Positions 1 to 8,912 are shown, counted from the first letter of the stretch. The stretch is 64,000 nucleotides of DNA from Streptosporangiaceae bacterium (GCA_025934635.1 JAICWX010000002.1:1-64000), one strand, 5' to 3'. Numbers and translations are program-made. Notes: generated by a model from the letters alone, not told the origin.

Positions 1-798
1 GCTGGTAATAGGTTCTCCGGCCACCGTAGCGTCCGGGAACCGCACCGTGCGGTTGATTACGGTATGAAATACCTGGTCGCCGAAGCCATTAACCATGCTG
101 GCCAGGACCTCGCGGGTGTGCAGCGTCCGCGAGTCGTACATGGTCGCCAGCAGGCCATCGATTGTTAGCTTCGTGTTCAGCCGGCGGGACACCTTGTCGA
201 TGGTCTCCATCAGCAGCGCCACCCCGCGCATGGCGAAGTACTCGCATTCCAGCGGGATGAGCACCCCGTCCGCGCACGCGAGCGCGTTGATCGTCAGCAG
301 GCCCAGGGAAGGCTGGCAGTCGATCATGACGACGTCGTACTCGGGCAGCAGCGGCTGTAGCACCCCGCCCAGCACGTACTCGCGGCCGACCTCGTGCACC
401 AGCTGGACCTCGGCGCCGGACAGGTCGATGTTGCTCGGCAGCAGGTCCATGCCGTCGACGCTGGTCTTGTACAGCACGTCGTGCGCGGTGACGTCGCGCT
501 CCATCAGCAGGTTATAGACGGTGCTGTCGATGTCGTGCGGCTGGATGCCCAGGCCGACGGACAGCGCTCCCTGCGGGTCGAAGTCCACCAGGAGCACCCG
601 GCGGCCCTGCTCGGCGAGGGCAGCGCCGAGGTTGATCGTGGTCGTCGTCTTGCCGACGCCGCCCTTCTGGTTGCAGATCGCGACGACGCGCGCGGGGCCG
701 TGCTCCACGAGCGGCGCGGGATCGGGAAAGCCCGAGTAGGGCCTGCCGGTCGGACCCAGTTCTCCTGCCTGCGGCTCGGACAAACGTATTGCTGCCAC
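1..798 (-). CDS. parA: ParA-family chromosome partitioning ATPase (3' end cut off by window)
   Basis: The minus-strand reading frame runs from a GTG at 798 to the window edge, 266 codons without a stop. The deviant Walker A motif KGGVGKTT lies near residue 50, preceded by the usual VVAICNQ strand, and is followed by LLVDFDPQG (Walker A') and by VVMIDCQPSLG (Walker B), the full signature of ParA/Soj ATPases. A GGGAGG box lies 7 bases upstream of the GTG. ParA proteins bind DNA non-specifically in the ATP state and, with ParB, move chromosome or cargo. No ParB or ScpA gene is visible because the downstream side lies outside the window, so a chromosomal segregation ParA versus an orphan ParA (for example the one upstream of scpAB) cannot be decided. 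The long N-terminal lead of about 40 residues fits actinobacterial members. Confidence 0.9.
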   Translation of the reverse strand, partial: MAAIRLSEPQAGELGPTGRPYSGFPDPAPLVEHGPARVVAICNQKGGVGKTTTTINLGAALAEQGRRVLLVDFDPQGALSVGLGIQPHDIDSTVYNLLMERDVTAHDVLYKTSVDGMDLLPSNIDLSGAEVQLVHEVGREYVLGGVLQPLLPEYDVVMIDCQPSLGLLTINALACADGVLIPLECEYFAMRGVALLMETIDKVSRRLNTKLTIDGLLATMYDSRTLHTREVLASMVNGFGDQVFHTVINRTVRFPDATVAGEPITS

Positions 799-907
799 CA
801 GCGCGAACCTCCCGTGCTAAGGGCCGGGACGATGCCCACGGAACCTGGGTTTGGACTCTATGGCCTGGACCCCACGCCGGCAAGCAGGCTCGCCGTATAC
901 GCCCGAT

Positions 908-923
908 ATCCGCCTCGGCGGAT
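908..923. terminator. Short hairpin between parA and the FN3-pair operon
   Basis: ATCCGCC (908-914) and GGCGGAT (917-923) form a 7-bp stem with a two-base turn directly after the stop of the 257-residue gene. There is no T-run, so it may only be a weak or rho-assisted 3' end. Confidence 0.35.
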
Positions 924-926
924 CCG

Positions 927-1700
927 CTAGGTCCGCTCCCACCAGGACGCGGAGCTGTGCTGGGGGGAGGGCTGAGTGCTGGGGTGCTCCGCCAGGTTCA
1001 CCCCGGGGAACTGGCTGGCGGGCTGCTCCGGAGTGCTCATGAGCTGGGCCTCGAACGAGCCCGGCTGCGCACCGGGCGTATGCTCGGCGGGATCGTCCGG
1101 GTAGTTGCTGGCCGGCAGGAGCCGGAATCCCTGCCGCAGGCCCAGCTGCCCGGGGAGCTCGAGGTGGGACCGCTTGGTCAGGACCTCGATCTCGTGGATG
1201 GTCAGGGCGACGCCGACATGGGCGCGCCCGGCGTGCACCCCGGCCAGCCGCCCGAGGCTGACGGCGGCCACCAGGCCGGTGACCTCGAAGAAGATCGACA
1301 GCCCGAGCTGGAGGGTGTGGACCCGCTTGTTGTCGATCAAGATGCCGACCGCGGGCTGCTGCACGGTGCTGATCCGGTGCGGGGCCAGGCCGACCAGTTC
1401 TTTGCTGCCCGGCATGTCCAGCGTGCGGCGCGCGGCGGTGAAGATGTCCCGTTGCTGGCGCCAGCCCGACACCAGGACCTCGATCAGGTCGACCTTCAGC
1501 AGCCCGGACGCGGCCACGGCGGCCTCGCGGACGGCAGCTTCCCTGGTCACCCGGGGCAGGTGCACCAAGGACCGGGCGAAGGCCCGGCCGTCCGCCATGA
1601 CGTGCCTGGTCAGCGCCTCGTTAGCCTTCTCGGTCGAGCCGAAGAGCAGGTCGGCCGCGGTGAGCGGGCCGTCCGGACCGCCCGGCCCGGGCGCCGTCAT
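927..1700 (-). CDS. Conserved hypothetical cytosolic protein coupled to FN3 membrane protein
   Basis: The protein has 257 residues, with no signal peptide and no membrane segment. Residues 1-60 are helical; a central block around residues 95-190 alternates short strands (for example VGILIDNKRVHTLQLGLS and HVGVALTIHEIEVLT) and looks like a beta-rich domain; the C-terminal 60 residues are Pro/Ser-rich and probably disordered. Its ATG lies inside the stop of the preceding gene (ATGA, 1697-1700), so the two are translationally coupled and very likely made in fixed ratio. I recognise this only as a conserved actinobacterial hypothetical; no catalytic motif is visible. The pairing suggests it acts at the cytoplasmic tail of the FN3 protein. 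Confidence 0.75.
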   Translation of the reverse strand: MTAPGPGGPDGPLTAADLLFGSTEKANEALTRHVMADGRAFARSLVHLPRVTREAAVREAAVAASGLLKVDLIEVLVSGWRQQRDIFTAARRTLDMPGSKELVGLAPHRISTVQQPAVGILIDNKRVHTLQLGLSIFFEVTGLVAAVSLGRLAGVHAGRAHVGVALTIHEIEVLTKRSHLELPGQLGLRQGFRLLPASNYPDDPAEHTPGAQPGSFEAQLMSTPEQPASQFPGVNLAEHPSTQPSPQHSSASWWERT

Positions 1701-3178
1701 ACGCCGATCTCTTCGAGGGTGGTGATGATGGAGGCCGGCAGGGGCTCGAGGCGCACCACGTACGTCTCCTCCATGACGACCTCATGGTTCTCCACGCTGA
1801 GCTCGTGCTTTTCCACGCTGAAGGCGCTGACGTGCACCGGGCTGGGCGGGCCGAGTTCCGGCACGGCGCTCACGTGCACCGGGGGCGCGGCCGGCGGCCG
1901 CTTGGTGCGCCGGCCCTTGCGCACCCGCCGCGTGGTCAGCGTCAGGCCACCGCCGATGGCCGCGAGGGCCAGGGCAGCCAGGGTGAACAGGAGCGGCTTG
2001 GGCATCTTCTTGGTCGCCGAGGTCAGCACGGCCGTCCCGGTCGTCTGGCTCGGCGCGCTGGCCGGGCTGGCCGACCCGGCCGGCGTGCCGCTGGCGCCCG
2101 CCCCGGCGGTCGGGGTTGCCGATCCCGACGCGGACGCCGATCCCGACGCTGACGCGGAACCCGAGGCAGAGGCCGAGGCCGAACCGGATGCCGACGCGGA
2201 GGCGGAGGCCGAGGCCGAGGCGCCGGCCGGCTTGGCGGCGGCGGAACCGGAAGCGGGCCCCTCGCCGGCCTTGTTGACCGCCGTCACGGTGAACGAGTAG
2301 GTGGTGCCGTTCTTCAGGTTGTTCACGGTCGCGCCGGTACCGCCCACCGAGGCGGTCTTCTTACCGCCCTGGTAGACGTTGTAGCTGGTAATCGCCGCGC
2401 CGCCAGTGGACTTGGGCGCCGACCAGGACAAGGTGACCTTGCCGTTGCCCGGGCTCGCGGAAAGCCCGTTCGGCGCTCCGGGTTTGGTGATCCCGGCCGT
2501 GGGCGTGGCGGAGGCCGCACCCGACGCGGGACCTTCGCCGACCCGGTTGACCGCGGTCACCGTGAACGAGTAGGCGGTGCCGTTGGCCAGGTTCTTCACG
2601 GTCGCGCCGGTGCCGCTGACGGTGGCCGCCTTCCGGCCGCCCTGGTAGACGTTGTAGCTGGTGATCGCCGCGCCGCCATCGGAGGACGGCGCCTGCCACG
2701 ACAGGCTCACCTGGGCGTCGCCCGCGGCCGCGGTCAGGCCGCTGGGCGCTCCCGGCGCGGTGACCGGTGCCACCGGGGTGGCCGAGACCGGGCCCGCGGG
2801 CACGCTGTGCAGCTGGGCGTCGTTGACCGCGTCGACGGTGAAGGAGTAGGTGATGCCGTTGGTCAGGCCGGTCACCGTGTAGCTGGTGCCGCCGACCAGG
2901 CCGCGCGAGGCACCGCTCTGGTAGACGTCGTAGCCGATGATCGCCGCGCCGCCGTTGGAGGCGGGCGCGGACCAGGACAGCGTCACCTGGCCGTTGCCTG
3001 CGGTCGCGGTCAGCCCGGTGGGCGGGCCGGGGTTCAGGATCCGGGCCTGCGGGGCCTGGACCGCGGCCAGGGCCACGGGCGCGGGCCCGGTCGCCAGGAT
3101 GGCGAGCAGGCCGCTTCCGGCCAGCGCCAGCAGCGCGGCGGCCGGTCGGTATCTCGTGACAAGGCGAAACGGTTTCAT
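1697..3178 (-). CDS. Secreted/membrane-anchored protein with three fibronectin type III domains
   Basis: The chosen start is the ATG at 3178, where GGAG stands 5 bases upstream; an earlier in-frame ATG at 3211 has no such site. Residues 1-40 form a signal peptide with basic residues and an Ala/Leu-rich core. Three FN3 repeats follow, each opening with PGAPxGLTA or similar and carrying the VTLSWxAP and YxVYQ-G core sequences, ending with TYSFTVTAVN. Next comes a 60-residue Ala/Ser/Gly/Thr/Pro linker of near-tandem repeats, a hydrophobic segment (PLLFTLAALALAAIGGGLTL), a cluster of Arg/Lys, and an acidic tail of about 70 residues. The layout is sortase-like, but no LPxTG is present, so it is a membrane-anchored extracellular adhesion or scaffold protein with a cytoplasmic tail. 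FN3 repeats are usually binding modules; no enzyme domain is attached. Confidence 0.85.
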   Translation of the reverse strand: MKPFRLVTRYRPAAALLALAGSGLLAILATGPAPVALAAVQAPQARILNPGPPTGLTATAGNGQVTLSWSAPASNGGAAIIGYDVYQSGASRGLVGGTSYTVTGLTNGITYSFTVDAVNDAQLHSVPAGPVSATPVAPVTAPGAPSGLTAAAGDAQVSLSWQAPSSDGGAAITSYNVYQGGRKAATVSGTGATVKNLANGTAYSFTVTAVNRVGEGPASGAASATPTAGITKPGAPNGLSASPGNGKVTLSWSAPKSTGGAAITSYNVYQGGKKTASVGGTGATVNNLKNGTTYSFTVTAVNKAGEGPASGSAAAKPAGASASASASASASGSASASASGSASASGSASASGSATPTAGAGASGTPAGSASPASAPSQTTGTAVLTSATKKMPKPLLFTLAALALAAIGGGLTLTTRRVRKGRRTKRPPAAPPVHVSAVPELGPPSPVHVSAFSVEKHELSVENHEVVMEETYVVRLEPLPASIITTLEEIGV

Positions 3179-3335
3179 GAGGACTCCAGGCGGCGTGGCA
3201 TTCCGCTGCATGAAGCGTAAGCGAAATACCTGCTGCGGATACGTCTAGAGAGCGATCAAGGCGGCAAATTTCGTCAGGTAACCAGAGTTCCGGCGGTGCC
3301 CGGTGATACATCGGCCGGCCGGCGGTGCGGCCAGG

Positions 3336-4670
3336 TCAGCCGGACCGGCCCGGCGGGACGCGGGCCAGGATCACCGTGATGTCGTCCTCGCAGCGGCCGG
3401 CCAGCGCGGCGATCAGCGCGTCGCAGATGGCTTCCAGGTTCCCGTGCTGCCGGGCCAGCACCGATCGCAGCGCGAGAATGCCCTGGTCAAATGATCGTGT
3501 CCGGCTTTCGACGAGACCGTCGGTGTACAGGGCCACGATCGCGCCCGGCGGCAGCTTGATGCGGGCCTGCCCGTAGCTGGCCGTGCCGATCCCCAGCGAC
3601 TGGCCCGGGGGCAGCTCGGGAACCCGGGTGGTCCCGTCGGGCAGCGCCAGGATCGGCGGCAGGTGGCCGGCCCCGGCCAGGGTGCACGTGTGGCCGTCCG
3701 GGTCGATGATCGCGTACGCGCAGGTGGCAAGCGTGATGCGCTGCAGCGTGGCGGTCACCCGGTTCAGTCCCTGCAGCAGCTCGGCGGGGGCCAGGTCCAG
3801 GTCCGCCAGGGCATGCGCGGCGGCCCGCAGCTGGGCCATGACCGCGGCGGCCTCCGGGCCGTGGCCCATGACGTCGCCGACGACGAGGCCGGTCCGGCCG
3901 CCGGGCAGCGGGATGACGTCGTACCAGTCCCCGCCGATGACGTGCCCCGCGGCGGGCAGGCACCGCCCGGCGAGCTCAAGGCCGGCCGGCCTGACCGGCT
4001 CGGCCGCCAGCAGGCCGCGCTGCAGGGCGTCGGCGATCGACCGCTGCTGCATCAGGGTCAGGGCGTTGAGGAAGCCCGCGCCCGCCTGCGCGGCCAGCCG
4101 GGTGGCGGACGCGACGTCGTGCTCGCTGAAGGCGGGGGCGCCGGGCGCGCGGACCAGGACCAGGATCCCGGTGACCGTGTCCCTGGCGGTCATCGGGACG
4201 GCCAGGAACGAGGAGTAGCCGGAGGCCACCTCGCGGTCGACCGGCCCCAGCCGTTCCATCGACTGCCGGCTGATCTCGCTGAACCGCACCGGGCGGCCGC
4301 TGTTCACGCAGCGGGCCAGCGGCGAGTCCGAGGCGAAGGCGATCACCTCGCCCGGCGCGAAGGCGCCTTCAGGGACCCGGCGCCCGGCCCGGGCGAACTT
4401 CGCGCCGAGCCGGCGGGTCACGACCTGCCCGGCGGCCGGGCGCCCGGCCGGCTCGCCGCCCTTGAGCAGGTACTCCAGGGCGTACACGCCGGCCGCCCCG
4501 GCGAACCCCGGCACGCTGGCGGCCAGGACGAGGCGGGTGATCTCGGCCAGGTCGATGCTGGATCCCAGCGGCAGCCCGCTGCCGGTGAGCGCGGGCCAGT
4601 CCTCGGCGGGCAGCGCGGGACGGGGCAGCCTGACCTGACGGCCAGCGGTTGCGTACGGGTCCTCTGTCAC
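3336..4670 (-). CDS. GAF domain plus PP2C/SpoIIE-type serine phosphatase
   Basis: A GTG at 4670 preceded by GAGG at 6 bases is preferred to the ATG at 4721. A GAF domain covers about residues 30-205 and ends in a helical linker (ALTLMQQRSIADALQRGLL) that is typical of RsbP/RsbU-like phosphatases. The PP2C domain follows: GGDWYDVIPL, VVGDVMGHGPEAA, YTDGLVES and CEDDITVIL supply the metal-binding Asp residues. Such enzymes dephosphorylate STAS-domain anti-sigma antagonists and so release sigma factors or other partners. No STAS or kinase gene is next door; the nearest STAS gene is at 24.2 kb. About 440 residues is normal for GAF-SpoIIE proteins. The signal sensed by the GAF domain is unknown. 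Confidence 0.9.
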   Translation of the reverse strand: MTEDPYATAGRQVRLPRPALPAEDWPALTGSGLPLGSSIDLAEITRLVLAASVPGFAGAAGVYALEYLLKGGEPAGRPAAGQVVTRRLGAKFARAGRRVPEGAFAPGEVIAFASDSPLARCVNSGRPVRFSEISRQSMERLGPVDREVASGYSSFLAVPMTARDTVTGILVLVRAPGAPAFSEHDVASATRLAAQAGAGFLNALTLMQQRSIADALQRGLLAAEPVRPAGLELAGRCLPAAGHVIGGDWYDVIPLPGGRTGLVVGDVMGHGPEAAAVMAQLRAAAHALADLDLAPAELLQGLNRVTATLQRITLATCAYAIIDPDGHTCTLAGAGHLPPILALPDGTTRVPELPPGQSLGIGTASYGQARIKLPPGAIVALYTDGLVESRTRSFDQGILALRSVLARQHGNLEAICDALIAALAGRCEDDITVILARVPPGRSG

Positions 4671-4839
4671 CTGCCACCTCGGGCTTCGGGAACGATGCCG
4701 CGCACAGGACCGGCCAACCATAAATGACCGGAACCGGATAGGGCAACCATATCCGTCCGCTTACGCGCCGTATCGTGTCGGCGCGCGCCGTTAGGATGAG
4801 CCGGAGGCAGTCGGTCGCGGCGGGACGAGGAGATTCACA

Positions 4840-5658
4840 ATGACCGTGGAGCCGGGTTGGGTTCCGCCGGGGGTCGACATCAGCAAGGCGAACATCGCCC
4901 GGGTGTACGACTACTGGCTGGGCGGCAGCCACAACTTCCAGGCCGACCAGGACGCCGCCCGCACGCTGATCGCGATGGAGCCCAACGTCAGGGAGATCGT
5001 CCGGGCCAACCGCGCCTTCCTCGGCCGGGCGGTGCGCTTCCTGGCCCGGGAGGCGGGCATCCGGCAGTTCCTCGACATCGGCTCGGGCATCCCCACGTCG
5101 AACCCCGTCCACCAGACCGCGCAGCGGGCCGCGCCGGGCTCCCGCGTCGTCTACGTGGACAACGACGAGGTCGCGGTGGCGCACAGCCGCCTCATCCTGG
5201 ACGACAATCCGGACGCCACGGTCATCCAGGCCGATCTGCGCGAGCCGGCCAAGATCCTGGCCGACCCGGAGACCCAGCTGCTCATCGACTTCAGCCAGCC
5301 GGTGGGGCTGCTGCTGATGGCGGTGCTGCACTTCGTCCCGGGCGACGACGCGGTCGCGCAGATCATGGCTACGCTGCGGGACGCGCTGGTGCCCGGCAGC
5401 TACCTGGTCATCTGCCACACCTGCCGGGACGCCAGGCCGGAGAGGGCGGACTCGAACACGGACGTCTACAACAGCCGGGTCGCGGCCCAGGTCGTCATGC
5501 GCAGCCGGGACGAGATCGGCGCCCTGTTCCAGGGGTTCTCGCTGGTCGACCCGGGCCTGGTGTGGATACCCGAGTGGCGGCCCGACTCCCCTGATGACGT
5601 CCCCGAGGACCCGCAGCAGTACTGGGGCCTGGTCGGCGTGGGCCGGCGCGAAGGCTGA
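4840..5658 (+). CDS. SAM-dependent methyltransferase of the DUF574 (Methyltransf_19) family
   Basis: This is a full-length 272-residue member of a family greatly expanded in Streptomyces and relatives. The family opening (ISKANIARVYDYWLGGSHNF) is present, followed by the SAM-binding FLDIGSGIPT motif near residue 85, VVYVDNDEVAVAH (ribose-binding acidic residues) and a class I Rossmann fold with LLLMAVLHFV in the later strand. GAGGAG lies 8 bases upstream of the ATG. Substrates of this family are unknown; members often sit beside Scr1/DUF397 regulators, one pair of which occurs at 35.5-36.9 kb. The gene is divergent from the phosphatase gene, with about 170 bases between the starts. Confidence 0.9.
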   Translation: MTVEPGWVPPGVDISKANIARVYDYWLGGSHNFQADQDAARTLIAMEPNVREIVRANRAFLGRAVRFLAREAGIRQFLDIGSGIPTSNPVHQTAQRAAPGSRVVYVDNDEVAVAHSRLILDDNPDATVIQADLREPAKILADPETQLLIDFSQPVGLLLMAVLHFVPGDDAVAQIMATLRDALVPGSYLVICHTCRDARPERADSNTDVYNSRVAAQVVMRSRDEIGALFQGFSLVDPGLVWIPEWRPDSPDDVPEDPQQYWGLVGVGRREG

Positions 5659-5680
5659 CGGATCCTGGCCGCTGGCGAAC

Positions 5681-6793
5681 CTAGCTCCCGCCGAGGTGCG
5701 CCGCGAGGGTGAAGCGGCGCTCCGGCGAGGGGTCCCCGCAGGCCAGGCTGGCCGCGATCTCGCCGACCAGCGGCGCGAACTTGGCGCCGTGCCCCGAGCA
5801 GGGCGAGCAGATGACGAACGGGCCGTGCCGGTCCAGGATGAAATCCTCGTTCGCGGTCGAGGTGTACAGGCAGGTCACCTCGCCGACCGGGTCGGGTTCG
5901 AGGCCGCCGAGGTGCTCCCGGACGAACGCGCCGACCCGGTCCCGGGCAGCCGGGTTGACGATCCCGTCCCGGCCGTCTCCGGTGGTGACCGTGCCGAGGC
6001 CGTGCTCGCCGACCTTGATCGCCCCGGGCGCCTCGCCGTCCCGCCCGGCCGGCAGCCCGTACCTGATCACCTCGTCCCAGTAGATGAACGCCGGCCACGG
6101 CCCCGGCGCCCGCGGGACATGGTGGAACGCCTGCAGCTGGGTTACCACCAGCGGCGGCAGCGGCACCTGCCCGCCGAGCAGCGGCGCCAGCCACGCCCCG
6201 GCCGCGACGATCACGGCCGGCGCCCGCCAGGACCGGTCCGCCGTGTGCACGGCCGCGCCGTCACCGTCCGCCTCGACGCGCAGGACCGGGGCGCCGAAGC
6301 AGAGCTGGGCGCCGTGGGCCGCGGCGGCCCGGCGCATCGCGGCCATCGCGCGCTCCGGGTCGATCACGCCGCCGTCCGGGTGGAACATGACCGGCTCGGG
6401 GCCGAACGACAGGCCGGGCCACCGCTCGGCCGCCGCCCCGGGCGGCATCAGCTCGGCGGGCACGCCCAGCGCGGTCAGGATCGCGTACATCTTCTCCTGC
6501 TCCCGCGCCGGGCCGTAGTCGACCGCGCCGGCGGGGGTGATCAGCTCCTCGCCTGCCTCGCCGGCTAGCTCCCGCCAGAGCGGCTGGACCTGGCCGGTCA
6601 GCCGCACGTAGAAGGGGTCCGGGTAGGCGCGCCGGAAGATCCGGGCGCTGCCGTGCGAGCTGCCCCGCCGGTGACCCGGCCCGAACGCCTCGACCAGCAC
6701 CACCGATCGCCCCCGGCGGGCCAGGGCCCGCGCCGCGGCCGACCCCGCCAGCCCGGCGCCCACGATGACCGCATCGGCCCGTTCGGTGCTCAT
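5681..6793 (-). CDS. solA: FAD-dependent amine oxidase, N-methyl-L-tryptophan/sarcosine oxidase type
   Basis: The ATG at 6793 gives a 370-residue protein, the normal size for monomeric sarcosine/N-methyltryptophan oxidases; the longer frame upstream overlaps the next gene. The N-terminus has the FAD dinucleotide-binding motif VIVGAGLAGSAAARALARRG followed by an acidic residue at the strand end. The HRRGSSHGSARIFR segment is the signature next to the flavin, and the SPCSGHGAKFAPLVGE segment near the C-terminus carries the Cys that covalently binds FAD in this family. The reaction is oxidation of an N-methyl amino acid with release of formaldehyde and hydrogen peroxide. Substrate cannot be told from sequence. 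Confidence 0.85.
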   Translation of the reverse strand: MSTERADAVIVGAGLAGSAAARALARRGRSVVLVEAFGPGHRRGSSHGSARIFRRAYPDPFYVRLTGQVQPLWRELAGEAGEELITPAGAVDYGPAREQEKMYAILTALGVPAELMPPGAAAERWPGLSFGPEPVMFHPDGGVIDPERAMAAMRRAAAAHGAQLCFGAPVLRVEADGDGAAVHTADRSWRAPAVIVAAGAWLAPLLGGQVPLPPLVVTQLQAFHHVPRAPGPWPAFIYWDEVIRYGLPAGRDGEAPGAIKVGEHGLGTVTTGDGRDGIVNPAARDRVGAFVREHLGGLEPDPVGEVTCLYTSTANEDFILDRHGPFVICSPCSGHGAKFAPLVGEIAASLACGDPSPERRFTLAAHLGGS

Positions 6794-6851
6794 GAGGCTA
6801 CGGTAACCCGGCCTCTTACCGGGGCCCGGAGGGCCTTCTTGCCGGGGTCCG

Positions 6852-7502
6852 CTACTGCGGCCAGGAAGGGCTCCGGCCGAGCAGCGCGACGATCTGGTCC
6901 AGCAGGCCGGCCTGCGCGGGGACTTCGAGGCCGGGCGCGAACGCCGCGCCGTCCCGCTCCCGCGCATTCCCGCCGGGCACGGCCAGGGCCACCGGCAGCG
7001 CCGCGGCCAGCAGGCCGGGCTCGGGCCGGTAGTCCACGCCGAGCGAGCGGGCCACGTCCCAGCCGTGCACCAGGTAGTCGATGAAGTGGAAGCTGATCGC
7101 CTGGGCGGCCGGGAACCGCAGCACCGGGCTGATCTCCGCCAGCGCGAACTCCCGGTCGAGCACCCCGTCGGTGCCGAACACCTCGAGCACCCGCCTGGCC
7201 GCCTCCGCGTACTCCCCGATCGGGTCGGCGACCGGCGGTCCCGGCTGCCAGACCGACAGGTCGGCGCCGTACCCGACGGCGGCGGCGATCCAGCCGTAAT
7301 GCTGCGCGGTCATGTGCCCGATCAGGTCGTCCAGGGTCCAGCCCGCGCAGGGCGTCGGCCGGTCCAGGTCCAGCAGGCCGGCCTGCTTGACCAGGCTGAC
7401 GGTCGCCTCGACCACCCGGGCGTCGAGGTCGACGATGGCGCGGCCAGCCGTGTTCTGGGTCGCGGGCCCGGCTGCGGGTCCGGTCGGGTGCTCGGTCGTC
7501 AT
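6852..7502 (-). CDS. TIGR03086-family mycothiol-dependent DinB-type protein
   Basis: The ATG at 7502 has a strong AGGAGGTG box 7 bases upstream and is chosen over the start at 7544. The protein has 216 residues. The N-terminal four-helix bundle holds the family sequence TPCAGWTLDDLIGHMTAQH, and a second conserved part reads HFIDYLVHGWDVARSL; the His residues in these two segments form the metal site in DinB/MDMPI proteins. Characterised relatives are mycothiol-dependent maleylpyruvate isomerase and mycothiol transferases, so a thiol-transfer or isomerase role is plausible. It is divergent from a marR gene with a palindrome between the two starts, which suggests control by that MarR protein. 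Confidence 0.85.
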   Translation of the reverse strand: MTTEHPTGPAAGPATQNTAGRAIVDLDARVVEATVSLVKQAGLLDLDRPTPCAGWTLDDLIGHMTAQHYGWIAAAVGYGADLSVWQPGPPVADPIGEYAEAARRVLEVFGTDGVLDREFALAEISPVLRFPAAQAISFHFIDYLVHGWDVARSLGVDYRPEPGLLAAALPVALAVPGGNARERDGAAFAPGLEVPAQAGLLDQIVALLGRSPSWPQ

Positions 7503-7549
7503 GAGAACGCACCTCCTGTTCTCAGGATAAGCACAGTCATACAATATGT

Positions 7550-7570
7550 GTCCACTTATTATCAGTGGAC
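7550..7570. promoter_or_regulatory. Perfect inverted repeat, candidate MarR operator
   Basis: GTCCACT (7550-7556) and AGTGGAC (7564-7570) form a perfect 7-bp inverted repeat around TATTATC. It lies between the divergent DinB-type and marR starts, 19 bases ahead of the marR ATG, in the only AT-rich stretch of the neighbourhood. MarR proteins typically bind such 20-bp palindromes over their own promoters. Confidence 0.6.
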
Positions 7571-7588
7571 TGTTATCATTCGGCCAGG

Positions 7589-8026
7589 ATGAGCGCGTTC
7601 CCTGATGACCGGCGCGACCTCGCCGCGATGTTCGTTCCGCTGGCCAGGACGCTGGTCACGCGTGAGGAGCCGGCGCTGCGGGCGCACGGCATCTCGATGT
7701 GGGGTTACGTGGTGCTGACCGCGCTGGCCGAGCAGCCGGTCCGGACGCAGGCCGCGCTGGCGCAGGCCATCAACGCGGACAAGAGCCGCATCATCGGCGT
7801 CCTGGACGACCTGCAGCAGCGCGGGCTGATCAGTCGCCAGCCGGACACCTCGGACCGGCGGGTGCACCTGCTGTCTCTCACTCCCGCAGGCGAACGGCTG
7901 CGCGGGTCCGTGCAGGACGCGATCCGCGGCAGCGAGGAGGAGGTCCTCGCCACCGTGCCGCCCGCCGACCGCGACGCCTTCCTGCGGTCGCTGACGGCCC
8001 TGTACGAGCGCTACCGGGCGCCGTGA
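7589..8026 (+). CDS. MarR-family transcriptional regulator
   Basis: The ATG at 7589 gives 145 residues, the usual MarR length; the in-frame ATG at 7565 would put the start inside the candidate operator. The winged helix-turn-helix is clear: TQAALAQAINADKSRIIGVLDDLQQRGLI followed by the wing SDRRVHLLSLTPAG. It is followed 13 bases later by the F420-type oxidoreductase gene, so the pair is probably co-transcribed, with the DinB-type gene divergent. The ligand is unknown; enzymes on both sides suggest detoxification or oxidation of small molecules. No strong ribosome binding site precedes the ATG. Confidence 0.9.
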   Translation: MSAFPDDRRDLAAMFVPLARTLVTREEPALRAHGISMWGYVVLTALAEQPVRTQAALAQAINADKSRIIGVLDDLQQRGLISRQPDTSDRRVHLLSLTPAGERLRGSVQDAIRGSEEEVLATVPPADRDAFLRSLTALYERYRAP

Positions 8027-8039
8027 GAGGGTGTGAACC

Positions 8040-8912
8040 GTGAAAATCGGCTTGCAGATCCCAGACTTCACCACCCCCGATGGCCCGCCGCGGCTCGGCG
8101 CGGATCTGGCCACCGTGGCCCGCACCGCCGACGAGGGCGGTTTCGAGTTCATCGCCCTGATGGACCACTTCTTCCAGATCGGCCCGGTCGGCCCGCCGGA
8201 GCGGGAGATGCTCGAGGCCTACACCACCCTGGGCTACCTGGCGGCCTGCACCGCCCGGGCCAAGCTCCTCACCCTGGTCACCGGGGCGGTCTACCGTTAC
8301 CCGGGTGTCCTGGCCAAGATGGTCACCACCCTGGACGTGCTGTCCGGCGGCCGCGGCTGGCTCGGCGTCGGCGCCGCCTGGAACGAGGAGGAGTCGCGCG
8401 GGCTGGGCATCTCGTTCCCGCCCGTGGCCGAGCGGTTCGAGCGGCTCGAGGAGACCCTGCAGATCTGCCTGCAGATGTGGCGCGGCGACGAGAGCCCGTA
8501 CCAGGGCCGGCACTACCAGCTGGGCCGGCCGCTGAACTCGCCGCAGTCGCTGACCCGGCCGCATCCGCCGATCATGATCGGGGGCGGCGGGGAGAAGAAG
8601 ACGCTGCGGTTCGTGGCCAAGTACGCCGATGCATGCAACCTGTTCCCCGGCCCCGACCTGGCCAGGAAGCTGGACGTGCTGCGCGCGCACTGCGACGCGG
8701 AGGGCCGCGGCTACGACGAGATCACCAAGACCTGCTACTTCCGCTTCGACGTCGGCGAGAAGGGCGAGAAGGCCGGCGAGACCGTCGACCAGCTCGGCCG
8801 GCTGGCCGGGCTGGGCTTCGAGGTCGCGCTCGGCGCGGTGGCCGGCGTCTGGCAGGTCACCCCGCTCGAGGTGATCGCCTCCGACGTCATTCCCGCCGTC
8901 GCCGGTCTCTAG
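8040..8912 (+). CDS. LLM-class F420-dependent oxidoreductase
   Basis: The 290-residue protein starts with GTG at 8040, with GAGAGGG just upstream. It has the luciferase-like TIM-barrel pattern: MKIGLQIPDF at the first strand, GFEFIALMDHFFQ at the second, LTLVTGAVYRYPGVLAKMVTTLDVLSGGR in the middle, LGVGAAWNEEE and PPIMIGGGGEKKTLRFVAKYAD. The last block is typical of the F420-using branch of actinobacteria. It would use reduced coenzyme F420 to reduce (or, in reverse, oxidise) an unknown small molecule. It overlaps the convergent PaiB-like gene by 4 bases at the 3' ends. Confidence 0.9.
   Translation: MKIGLQIPDFTTPDGPPRLGADLATVARTADEGGFEFIALMDHFFQIGPVGPPEREMLEAYTTLGYLAACTARAKLLTLVTGAVYRYPGVLAKMVTTLDVLSGGRGWLGVGAAWNEEESRGLGISFPPVAERFERLEETLQICLQMWRGDESPYQGRHYQLGRPLNSPQSLTRPHPPIMIGGGGEKKTLRFVAKYADACNLFPGPDLARKLDVLRAHCDAEGRGYDEITKTCYFRFDVGEKGEKAGETVDQLGRLAGLGFEVALGAVAGVWQVTPLEVIASDVIPAVAGL

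Noticed and set aside
789..2300. Plus-strand frame of 503 codons opposite the FN3 pair
   Set aside because: It mirrors the repeats of the minus-strand genes, has low-complexity Asp/Ala/Glu runs from the Ser/Ala linker, and shows no ribosome binding site or family feature.
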